Shown piece by piece: positions 8,307-14,525 of a stretch of 16,926 nt of DNA. The DNA comes from an uncultured Prevotella sp. (GTDB taxonomy: Bacteria > Bacteroidota > Bacteroidia > Bacteroidales > Bacteroidaceae). Each line of letters opens with the position of its first letter. Positions within the stretch are counted from its first letter, which is position 1. Under the pieces are notes generated by a model. It saw only the letters and a program-made list of their open reading frames with translations, made no database searches and was not told the DNA's origin. A program made the translations under genes and the position numbers. Location: contig CALCVT010000071.1 of NCBI GenBank assembly GCA_937906495.1, positions 1 through 16,926 on the forward strand, in the 5' to 3' direction.

Positions 8307-9527
8307 TTAAATGCGTCGTATGAGTTCGTCAACGATATCTATAGCTACCTCATGCTTTGTTTTAAGCGGATACGCCTTTTCTGTGCCATCGTTCGAAAGA
8401 ATGGTTATCTTGTTGGTGTCACAGGCAAATCCGGCACCTTTATCGCGTAATGAATTTAATACAATAAAATCAAGATTCTTGCGGTGCAGTTTGTCAAGGG
8501 CATGTTCTTTTTCATTGTTGGTTTCGAGCGCAAATCCTACTAAGCATTGTTGGGCTTGTTTCATAGAACCTAAAGTTGCCGCAATGTCTTGAGTTGGTTG
8601 CAACACAAGTTTCAAATCTCCGCTCCCCTCACGTTTGATTTTCTGGTCAGCAGTATGCATTGGAGTAAAATCAGCCACAGCAGCACAAAGTATAGCAGCA
8701 TCCATTTTATCAAAGCATTGAGTGGCTGCTTGCAGCATTTCTGCTGCACTGGTCACATTGGTGCGGTGAATGTTGGGGTTTTTGGTTTCTATGGCTACAG
8801 GTCCAGCAATGAGTTCAACCAGAGCACCTTGTTGAGCACAGACTTCAGCTAATGCAAACCCCATTTTTCCTGTAGAGTAATTACCAATAAAGCGTACAGC
8901 ATCAATTTTCTCGTGTGTAGGTCCGGCTGTAATAAGTATGCGTTTACCTTTAAGGTGCATTGGTTGGTTTTCAATATTTTGATTGAAGAACTCTTCTAGT
9001 ACCTTAAATATGTTTTCGGGTTCTTCCATGCGGCCTTTGCCTACCAAGTGGCTGGCAAGTTCGCCTTCAGCTGCTTCAATAATATGGTTTCCGTAAGCAG
9101 CAATTATATGGAGGTTGTTTTGTGTAGCAGGATGCCGATACATATCAAGGTCCATAGCCGGTGCAACAAATACAGGTGCCTTCATTGAAAGATAGGTAGT
9201 AATAAGCATATTGTCGGCAATACCATGTGCCATTTTTCCGATAGTCGAGGCAGTGGCTGGAGCAATAATCATAGCATCGGCCCATAGTCCGAGGTCTACA
9301 TGGCTATGCCATGAGCCATCGCGTTGGGCAAAGAATTCTGAAATTACAGGCTTCGAGGTTAAAGCCGAGAGTGTGACTGGGGTAATGAACTCTTTGCCGG
9401 CCGAAGTAATTACTATTTGTACTTCGGCTCCGGCTTTAATTAACAGTCTGGCCAGCGTGCATGCCTTGTAGGCAGCAATGCTGCCTGTTATACCTAATAC
9501 TATATGCTTTCCCGATAAGTTAGACAT
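8307..9527 (-). CDS. coaBC: bifunctional phosphopantothenoylcysteine decarboxylase / phosphopantothenate-cysteine ligase
   Basis: Catalyses two coenzyme A synthesis steps: ligation of cysteine to 4'-phosphopantothenate, then FMN-dependent decarboxylation. An upstream in-frame TTG at 9551 would add eight residues, but the ATG at 9527 gives the family-like start MSNLSGKHIVLGITGSIAAYK, so I chose it. Residue numbers below count from the TTG (subtract 8 for the chosen start). The CoaC flavodoxin-like domain covers about 10-185, with GSIAAYK, SHVDL (His84, likely catalytic) and GKGRMEEP. The CoaB domain follows with TAGPTHEKIDAVRFIGNYSTGKMG (208-231) and KIKR near 304-307. Two CoaC positions differ from the E. 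coli enzyme: PAMD instead of PAMN, and Ser where the active-site Cys normally lies. The gene lies 57 bp after the exonuclease stop codon. Confidence 0.95.
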   Translation of the reverse strand: MSNLSGKHIVLGITGSIAAYKACTLARLLIKAGAEVQIVITSAGKEFITPVTLSALTSKPVISEFFAQRDGSWHSHVDLGLWADAMIIAPATASTIGKMAHGIADNMLITTYLSMKAPVFVAPAMDLDMYRHPATQNNLHIIAAYGNHIIEAAEGELASHLVGKGRMEEPENIFKVLEEFFNQNIENQPMHLKGKRILITAGPTHEKIDAVRFIGNYSTGKMGFALAEVCAQQGALVELIAGPVAIETKNPNIHRTNVTSAAEMLQAATQCFDKMDAAILCAAVADFTPMHTADQKIKREGSGDLKLVLQPTQDIAATLGSMKQAQQCLVGFALETNNEKEHALDKLHRKNLDFIVLNSLRDKGAGFACDTNKITILSNDGTEKAYPLKTKHEVAIDIVDELIRRI

Positions 9528-9584
9528 TACTCTAAATAATTGATTGAACAAAATAAGGTTGCTCTTGCTGTTGTGCCTTGGGGT

Positions 9585-10352
9585 TTAGATACCGTTGCGC
9601 AGTTTGATACGCATAAAAACCTGTTTGGTATTTTGTGTAAAGTCGCCTTGCATAATCCAACTGAAGTAGCCGGGATCATGTTTCAAAACCTCGCTGGCAG
9701 GGCGGCCTCTGTATTTTCCAAAGTTAATGGTTTCTACGCCCTGCTCGTTGTAAACAATTCGTCCCGCCAAATCTACATTTTTGTTGCGTCGTGAGAATTC
9801 TGCCAGGAAACCAACGTTATTCTTCAAGTCTGCTGCATATCGGTCAAGTTGTGCTTCGAGCACTTCAAGTGTAGCACGAGTATCAGCTTCGGCGGTATGT
9901 GCATCGGTCAACTCTTTTTGGCAATAAAACTTATATGCCGATGTAAGGTCACGTTTTTCCATTTTATGGAAGATGCCTTGCACATCTACAAAGTTCACAT
10001 GGCTGATATCGTAGTTGATTCCCGCGCGAATAAATTCCTCAACTAACAAGGGTATATCAAAATAGTTAGAATTGTAGCCGGCTAAATCGCAACCTTCAAA
10101 GGTTTTAGCAAGTATTGCTGCTTGTTCTTTAAATTTAGGGCAGTTTGCTACATCGTTGTCGAAGATGTGATTTACAGCCGAAGCTTCGGCACTGATATGT
10201 TTCTCGGGATTAAAGCGTTGGGTCTTAACTTCCTCTGTGCCGTCTGGAAAGAGTTTAATGTAGCATAATTCTACAATACGGTCACTGACAATGTTTAGCC
10301 CGGTTGCTTCGATGTCGAAAAATATGATGGGGCGGGATAGTTGTAGTTTCAT
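9585..10352 (-). CDS. DEDDh 3'-5' exonuclease (DnaQ-like) with ExoX-like C-terminal domain
   Basis: The 255-residue protein has a complete DEDDh exonuclease active site: FDIEATGL gives Asp13 and Glu15, GYNSNYFDIPLL gives Asp99, and DAHTAEADTRAT gives His152 and Asp157. This fold removes 3'-terminal nucleotides, as in DNA polymerase III epsilon subunit, ExoX and RNase T. After about residue 205 a small C-terminal domain (INFGKYRGRPASEVLKHDPGYFSWIM) resembles the ExoX-like tail found on many Bacteroidota exonucleases. It follows dnaN on the same strand with a 148-bp gap that contains a large inverted repeat, so a role in replication or repair is plausible. Whether it is the replicative proofreading subunit cannot be told from sequence. 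No obvious clamp-binding peptide was noticed. Confidence 0.9.
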   Translation of the reverse strand: MKLQLSRPIIFFDIEATGLNIVSDRIVELCYIKLFPDGTEEVKTQRFNPEKHISAEASAVNHIFDNDVANCPKFKEQAAILAKTFEGCDLAGYNSNYFDIPLLVEEFIRAGINYDISHVNFVDVQGIFHKMEKRDLTSAYKFYCQKELTDAHTAEADTRATLEVLEAQLDRYAADLKNNVGFLAEFSRRNKNVDLAGRIVYNEQGVETINFGKYRGRPASEVLKHDPGYFSWIMQGDFTQNTKQVFMRIKLRNGI

Positions 10353-10381
10353 AAGCCAGTAGCTAAAGTAAAGCTAAAGAT

Positions 10382-10469
10382 GTCTGTCTTTGTGATGCTG
10401 TATAGAATAATAAATGTAATAGCCAATGCAGTAGTGCAGTGTTCACATTTACAGCATCACCAGACAGAC
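10382..10469. repeat. Long imperfect inverted repeat between dnaN and the exonuclease gene
   Basis: Arms 10382-10402 and 10450-10469 pair over 19 positions: an 8-bp outer helix GTCTGTCT/AGACAGAC, a small internal loop (TT against C), then an 11-bp inner helix GTGATGCTGTA/TACAGCATCAC. The apical region of 47 nt has only weak extra pairing such as TGCA-GTAG-TGCA. On the minus strand there is no clear U tract after the structure. It may be an attenuator, RNA-processing site or small repetitive element. No target-site duplication was seen at its ends. Confidence 0.7.
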
Positions 10470-10500
10470 CCTTTATAAATTTCGTTATGCCCTAAAAGCA

Positions 10501-11625
10501 TCAGTCGTTGAATACCGAGGGCATGATGAGCATGAGAACTTCTTCGTTCTCCTTTTGTTTGGCAGGCTTGATAATTCCAGCTCGGCTGGGATCGGAGAGC
10601 TCCATTTGAATCTCATCAACCTCAAGGCTTTGAATCAATTCAAGTAATGTTGAACCTTTAAACGCTACTCGTAATGGCATTCCAGAGTAGTCGCAAAGCA
10701 TAGTTTCTTCGGCTGATTTACCAAAATCGTTGTCTTGACTTGATATTTTCAATCTGCTCGCTTCCATTTGGAAAAGCACCAGTACAGCACTTGGATTTGC
10801 AAAAACAAGAATGCGGCGCAGAACGCTGATGAGCGAGAGACGGTCAATTGTAATGATATTGGGATTATTGGTAGGAATTACGCTTCGGTAGTTAGGGTAG
10901 CGTCCTGCCACAAGGCTACAAATCATGCAATAGTTTTCGGTGGTGAAAATAGCACCGCGTTCGCCAAATTTTGCTTCAACATCTCCTTGCTCTTTTGTAA
11001 GCACATTCTTTAGTAAGGAGGCGGGGCGAGTGTTCAGCAAAAAAATACCTTCGGCATCAGTGCTTCCCAAATACATTTGGGTGAGTGCTAACTGGTTGCC
11101 ATTCGTTGCTACAACCGAAAGATTTTGTCCTTTAATGTCAAAACATACAGTATTGAGTTGAGCGCGGAGCGTATCGGATGCCGAGGCTACCATTGCACGC
11201 GATATACCTGATAAAAGGTTCGAGGCATTAATTGTGAGAGTAATTTGCTCTTTTCCATCCAAGTCAGGGATGGGGTAGCTTGTAGCATCTTGAGCCATCA
11301 GTTGGTACTGGCCGTTCTGATATTCTATCGAAAGTTCATTTGTGCTAGTGTTCAGCGTAAAGGTGAGTGGTTGTTCGGGTATTTCTTTAATTGCATCTTG
11401 CAATATCTTAGCGTTTACGGCAAAGCGTGCATTCTCATCGCATTCGTTAAGTTCAATTTTGCTGGAGATGGTAGTGTCGTTATCCGACGCAGTAATTGTA
11501 AGGGTTTTACCACTAATCTCAAGGCAAAAGCAATCTAAGATAGGAATATTATTCTTTTGGGTAATGACGCGTCCAATTGTATTGAGGCGAGCCGATAGGG
11601 TAGCACTTGATGTTACGAATTTCAT
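10501..11625 (-). CDS. dnaN: DNA polymerase III beta subunit (sliding clamp)
   Basis: The 374-residue product matches the length and pattern of bacterial beta clamps, which form a dimeric ring around DNA and tether polymerase III and repair enzymes. The start MKFVTSSATLSARLNTIGRVI is typical. Three repeated clamp domains of about 120 residues can be followed: FAVNAKILQDAIKEIPEQP in the first, LLSGISRAMVASASDTLRAQLNTVCFDIKG in the second, RYPNYRSVIPTNNPNIITIDRLSLISVLRRILVFANPSA around the second-third junction. The C-terminus ends EEVLMLIMPSVFND, where the family usually has a methionine/proline-rich end facing the binding cleft. A TACTTTTG element lies 32 bp upstream. It leads the minus-strand gene run and diverges from the DUF3127 gene. 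Confidence 0.97.
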   Translation of the reverse strand: MKFVTSSATLSARLNTIGRVITQKNNIPILDCFCLEISGKTLTITASDNDTTISSKIELNECDENARFAVNAKILQDAIKEIPEQPLTFTLNTSTNELSIEYQNGQYQLMAQDATSYPIPDLDGKEQITLTINASNLLSGISRAMVASASDTLRAQLNTVCFDIKGQNLSVVATNGNQLALTQMYLGSTDAEGIFLLNTRPASLLKNVLTKEQGDVEAKFGERGAIFTTENYCMICSLVAGRYPNYRSVIPTNNPNIITIDRLSLISVLRRILVFANPSAVLVLFQMEASRLKISSQDNDFGKSAEETMLCDYSGMPLRVAFKGSTLLELIQSLEVDEIQMELSDPSRAGIIKPAKQKENEEVLMLIMPSVFND

Positions 11626-11656
11626 AAGTTGAGTACTTTTCAGTTGTTTGTACGAG

Positions 11657-11664
11657 CAAAAGTA
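11657..11664 (-). promoter_or_regulatory. -7 element of the dnaN promoter
   Basis: On the minus strand TACTTTTG matches the Bacteroidota -7 element TAnnTTTG exactly and sits 31 bp before the dnaN ATG. The -33 TTG is not exact: about 20 bp upstream the minus strand reads TCG (11685-11687). The predicted leader is only about 25 nt. Confidence 0.6.
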
Positions 11665-11729
11665 CTCAATTTTTTTGGGGGTAACGAAGTTTTGAAGTAT
11701 AAAATGAAGGTTTCTAAAAAAGAAAGTTG

Positions 11730-11737
11730 TAATTTCG
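11730..11737 (+). promoter_or_regulatory. Possible -7 element for the DUF3127 gene
   Basis: TAATTTCG differs from TAnnTTTG at one position (C for T) and lies 33 bp before the ATG, the same distance as in the dnaN promoter on the other strand. No TTG lies at the proper -33 distance, so this is a weak candidate. The 145-bp intergenic region must contain promoters in both directions. Confidence 0.35.
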
Positions 11738-11770
11738 CACTATCAAATCAACTTAACGAAAGAACAATCA

Positions 11771-12166
11771 ATGGAAATTTCAGGTAAAATTATCGCAGCT
11801 CTTGAGGCGAGAGGCGGTATTTCTCAGCGTACAGGTAACCCTTGGAAAACCCAAGAGTTTGTTATCGAGACTCACGACCAATTTCCCCGCCGTTGCGTAT
11901 TTAATGTTTTTGGCGAGGACAAACTTCGCGACTTCAATATTCAAGTAGGTGAGGAACTTACGGTTTCGTTCGACATAGATGCGCGCGAGTACAACGGACG
12001 TTGGTATAATGATATTAGGGCCTGGCGTGTACAACGCGGTGTGGTAGCTGCTCAGCCGATAAATCCAGGAGTCGCGCCTGCAGCAGCTGCAACAATTCCG
12101 TCGCCCGCCGCCACACCCGCTGTAGGTGGTGATGTAGAAGGTACTGCTGACGATCTACCCTTTTAA
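11771..12166 (+). CDS. DUF3127 protein, predicted OB-fold with SSB-like C-terminal tail
   Basis: This 131-residue protein matches my recollection of the Bacteroidota DUF3127 family: MEISGKIIAALEARGGIS at the start, WKTQEFVIETHDQFPRRCVFNVFGED, then IQVGEELTVSFDIDAREYNGRWYNDIRAWRV. The beta-rich pattern of about 90 residues suits an OB fold. Residues about 95-125 are an Ala/Pro-rich, probably disordered linker, and the protein ends DDLPF. This layout (OB core, flexible linker, acidic tail ending in Pro-Phe) is that of single-stranded DNA-binding proteins, whose tail recruits repair and replication enzymes. It is not a standard Ssb, and nucleic-acid binding is inferred. It diverges from dnaN and has its own terminator. 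Confidence 0.82.
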   Translation: MEISGKIIAALEARGGISQRTGNPWKTQEFVIETHDQFPRRCVFNVFGEDKLRDFNIQVGEELTVSFDIDAREYNGRWYNDIRAWRVQRGVVAAQPINPGVAPAAAATIPSPAATPAVGGDVEGTADDLPF

Positions 12167-12185
12167 TTGCTTGTAGCTAAGCCCG

Positions 12186-12236
12186 AAAGAGCTCCGTACT
12201 AAATCAATCATTGCTTTAGTATGCAGCTCTTTTTTT
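12186..12236 (+). terminator. Rho-independent terminator after the DUF3127 gene
   Basis: Arms 12186-12203 and 12215-12232 form an 18-position stem with one C-C mismatch and one G-U pair, an 11-nt loop, and then a run of T to 12236. It lies 20 bp after the DUF3127 stop codon and clearly separates that gene from mtgA. Confidence 0.88.
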
Positions 12237-12269
12237 ACACTTAATCAACAACAAACTGAATAAGACCCC

Positions 12270-12953
12270 GTGCGTATATTGCTTCGAATTGTGAAGTGGA
12301 TACTTATCTGCTTTTTCTCGTCTAGCATCCTTGCTGTACTTGCTTACCGTTGGTTACCAGTGCCTGTCACTCCACTGATGCTTATTCGCTGTGTAGAGAA
12401 TTTTAGTAAAGGAAAACCCGTAGCCATTCATCATAAATGGGTTCCGTTAAGCGAGATGTCCAAATACCTACCTGTTGCAGTAATAGCCTCTGAAGACCAA
12501 CGCTTTATGCAACACGACGGTTTCGACTTTGAGGCTATTAGCGATGCTGCAAAAGAACGTATTGAAGGCAGACGTATGCGTGGCGGAAGTACCATTTCGC
12601 AGCAAACAGCTAAAAATGTTTTTCTTTGGCCACGTTCGTCGTGGGTGCGTAAGGGATTTGAAGTCTACTTTACAGTACTCATTGAGTTGATGTGGTCAAA
12701 GGAGCGTATCATTGAAGTATATTTGAACAGTATCGAAATGGGACCTAATATTTATGGTGCAGAGGCTGTGGCTAAGTATCATTTCGGTTGTAAGGCTTCC
12801 GAATTGCGGCGCTCTGACTGTGCACTGATAGCCGCCACTCTTCCCAATCCTATTCGCTTCAGTTCTCTTCGTCCATCAGGATACATGCGCAAACGCCAAA
12901 AACAAATACAAGTGCAGATGCGTTACATTCCTTTGCTCGAGGAGGCTGAATAA
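12270..12953 (+). CDS. mtgA: monofunctional biosynthetic peptidoglycan transglycosylase
   Basis: Inner-membrane family GT51 enzyme that polymerises lipid II into glycan strands in the periplasm. The 227-residue length is usual for MtgA, which lacks a penicillin-binding domain. One N-terminal membrane anchor covers about residues 7-27. GT51 motifs follow in order: ASEDQRFMQHDGFDF (catalytic Glu75), RRMRGGSTISQQTAKNVFL (101-119), and KERIIEVYLNSIEMGPNIYGAEAVAKYHFG (144-173, second acidic residue near Glu149). The start is GTG: an in-frame TAA lies 9 bp upstream and no ATG precedes the membrane segment. The gene begins 34 bp after the DUF3127 terminator, and no TAnnTTTG element was found in that gap, so its promoter is unresolved. 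Confidence 0.95.
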   Translation: MRILLRIVKWILICFFSSSILAVLAYRWLPVPVTPLMLIRCVENFSKGKPVAIHHKWVPLSEMSKYLPVAVIASEDQRFMQHDGFDFEAISDAAKERIEGRRMRGGSTISQQTAKNVFLWPRSSWVRKGFEVYFTVLIELMWSKERIIEVYLNSIEMGPNIYGAEAVAKYHFGCKASELRRSDCALIAATLPNPIRFSSLRPSGYMRKRQKQIQVQMRYIPLLEEAE

Positions 12954-12965
12954 TGGTACGTTTTT

Positions 12966-12983
12966 TACCGAATACCTTCGGTA
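12966..12983. repeat. Short hairpin after mtgA
   Basis: TACCGAA (12966-12972) and TTCGGTA (12977-12983) make a perfect 7-bp stem with a 4-nt loop, 13 bp past the mtgA stop codon. No T run follows on the plus strand; an A run comes next. It might mark the 3' end of the mtgA transcript, but it also overlaps the region where the galE -33 element would lie. Confidence 0.4.
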
Positions 12984-12999
12984 GCTCACAAAAAAAAAT

Positions 13000-13007
13000 T
13001 ACTTTTG
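13000..13007 (+). promoter_or_regulatory. -7 element of the galE promoter
   Basis: TACTTTTG matches TAnnTTTG exactly, 92 bp before the galE ATG. About 20 bp upstream the sequence reads TTCG rather than TTTG/TTG, so the -33 match is imperfect. The leader would be about 85 nt. Confidence 0.6.
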
Positions 13008-13099
13008 CGGTGTCAATTAGCAATAACTCCAGCAACTTGGTTGTTGTGGTATGATTCTTAGAACGACACACCCATTAATTTCACTTAAAGACACAAAAT

Positions 13100-14140
13100 A
13101 TGAAGAAGACCATTCTTGTTACCGGCGGTACAGGCTTTATTGGTTCGCACACTACAGTCGAACTTCAGCAAGCTGGCTATGATGTAGTCATTATCGACAA
13201 CTTGTCAAATTCACAGGCTGATGTCGTTGATGGCATTGAGCAGATTACCGGTATCCGTCCAGCCTTTGAACAGGTTGACTGTTGCGATTTAGCCGGACTT
13301 GAAGCTGTTTTCCAAAAATATCCTGCCATTACTGGCATTATTCACTTTGCTGCATCAAAGGCAGTAGGCGAGAGCGTAGAGCAGCCTCTTAAATATTATG
13401 AGAACAACCTGCTCTCACTTATTAATTTGCTTAAACTTATGCCTAAGTACGATGTTAAAGGTATCATATTCTCTTCATCGTGCACGGTTTATGGACAGCC
13501 TGATCCCGAGTTCCTGCCTGTAACTGAGTTGGCCCCCATCAAGAAGGCCGAGAGCCCTTACGGCAATACGAAACAGATTAATGAGGAAATAATTCAGGAC
13601 TATATCCATAGCGGTGCCTCTATCAGTGCCATTATTCTTCGCTATTTTAACCCCATCGGTTCGCATCCTTCAAGCATCATTGGCGAAATGCCCAATGGTG
13701 TTCCTGCAAACCTTATTCCTTATCTTACGCAAACAGCTATCGGAATCCGTCCCTGCCTCAAAGTTTTTGGTGATGATTATAACACCCCCGACGGCTCGTG
13801 CATCCGCGACTATATCTACGTGGTAGATTTGGCTAAAGCTCACGTAGCTGCTATGGCACGTATTGTAGAGGGTAAGAATGCTGAACCCGTTGAGATTTAC
13901 AACGTTGGTACAGGTAATGGCGTAAGTGTACTTGAACTTATTAATACTTTTGAAAAGTGCACTGGCGTAAAACTTAACTATGAAATCGCTCCTCGTCGTG
14001 CAGGCGATATAGAGAAAGTATGGGGCAATGTAGACAAGGCCAACGAAGTTCTAGGATGGAAGGCAGTTCATACGCTCGAAGAGGCACTCTCATCAGCTTG
14101 GAATTGGCAACTCAAACTTCGTGAACGTGGCATCATGTAA
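13100..14140 (+). CDS. galE: UDP-glucose/UDP-hexose 4-epimerase
   Basis: Cytoplasmic NAD-dependent short-chain dehydrogenase/reductase enzyme that interconverts UDP-glucose and UDP-galactose, feeding surface polysaccharide synthesis and galactose use. The 346-residue product is full length. The NAD-binding GGTGFIGS is at residues 9-16, DNLSNS at 33-38, the active-site serine block SSSCTVYG at 125-132 and the YxxxK pair Tyr154/Lys158 in SPYGNTK. RYFNPIGSHPSSIIGE and GDDYNTPDGSCIRDYIYVVDLA are classic GalE blocks. At the position of E. coli Tyr299, which restricts the enzyme to UDP-Glc/Gal, the by-eye alignment gives Val307, so N-acetylated sugars may also be accepted. It has its own promoter match and a terminator, and no polysaccharide genes lie adjacent. 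Confidence 0.96.
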   Translation: MKKTILVTGGTGFIGSHTTVELQQAGYDVVIIDNLSNSQADVVDGIEQITGIRPAFEQVDCCDLAGLEAVFQKYPAITGIIHFAASKAVGESVEQPLKYYENNLLSLINLLKLMPKYDVKGIIFSSSCTVYGQPDPEFLPVTELAPIKKAESPYGNTKQINEEIIQDYIHSGASISAIILRYFNPIGSHPSSIIGEMPNGVPANLIPYLTQTAIGIRPCLKVFGDDYNTPDGSCIRDYIYVVDLAKAHVAAMARIVEGKNAEPVEIYNVGTGNGVSVLELINTFEKCTGVKLNYEIAPRRAGDIEKVWGNVDKANEVLGWKAVHTLEEALSSAWNWQLKLRERGIM

Positions 14141-14525
14141 TGCCTTTCTAATCGGTCTTTATGTCTGATAGCCTCTTGTAGTGTAGAGCTTCCTGACATT
14201 TCTCCGGTCATCAGTATTATAGCCCGAACCCAGTGCCTGCTTCGGCCCGGATTCGGGCTATTGTTATTTGCTGTATGTAGTAGTAATTCATTTTACGGTT
14301 AAGAAAGTTTAGGCTAATCGGTATAGGAAAAACTCCACTCACAATCTTATTTCAGGCTGCTGTTTTTAATATTTTACATGGTGTGTAGAGGTCTTTGCAC
14401 CACCTTTAAAGTTTTGCCAAGCTTCTGCGGTTCTGTGCGTCAGATGTTATTGGTGGGCGCATGGTGTTGCTGAAAAAATATCCTTTCTACTCCCATATTC
14501 CATTCATCCCAACAATAATTCTGTT
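14141..14525. other. 385-bp intergenic region between galE and nspC
   Basis: No ORF of convincing character, tRNA or rRNA was seen. It contains the galE terminator (14219-14261). Upstream of nspC the nearest promoter-like element is AAGTTTTG at 14409-14416, one mismatch from TAnnTTTG and without a well-placed -33 TTG. No known polyamine or SAM riboswitch was recognised, though a structured leader cannot be excluded by eye. Confidence 0.5.
14219..14261 (+). terminator. Terminator after galE
   Basis: ATAGCCCGAA (14219-14228) pairs perfectly with TTCGGGCTAT (14252-14261), a 10-bp stem closing a GC-rich 23-nt interior that can fold further. The T-rich stretch TTGTTATTTG follows at 14261-14270. 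It lies about 78 bp after the galE stop codon. Confidence 0.65.

Noticed and set aside
9528..9551. Longer coaBC start at 9551
   Set aside because: It uses TTG and adds eight residues without family match. The ATG at 9527 gives the normal N-terminus.
12859..13071. Minus-strand ORF across the mtgA end and galE leader
   Set aside because: Low-complexity product that crosses the galE promoter and hairpin. No family resemblance.
14380..14525. Possible structured leader or riboswitch upstream of nspC
   Set aside because: Scattered complementary CCACC/GGTGG segments exist, but no known riboswitch core was recognised and no covariation can be assessed.
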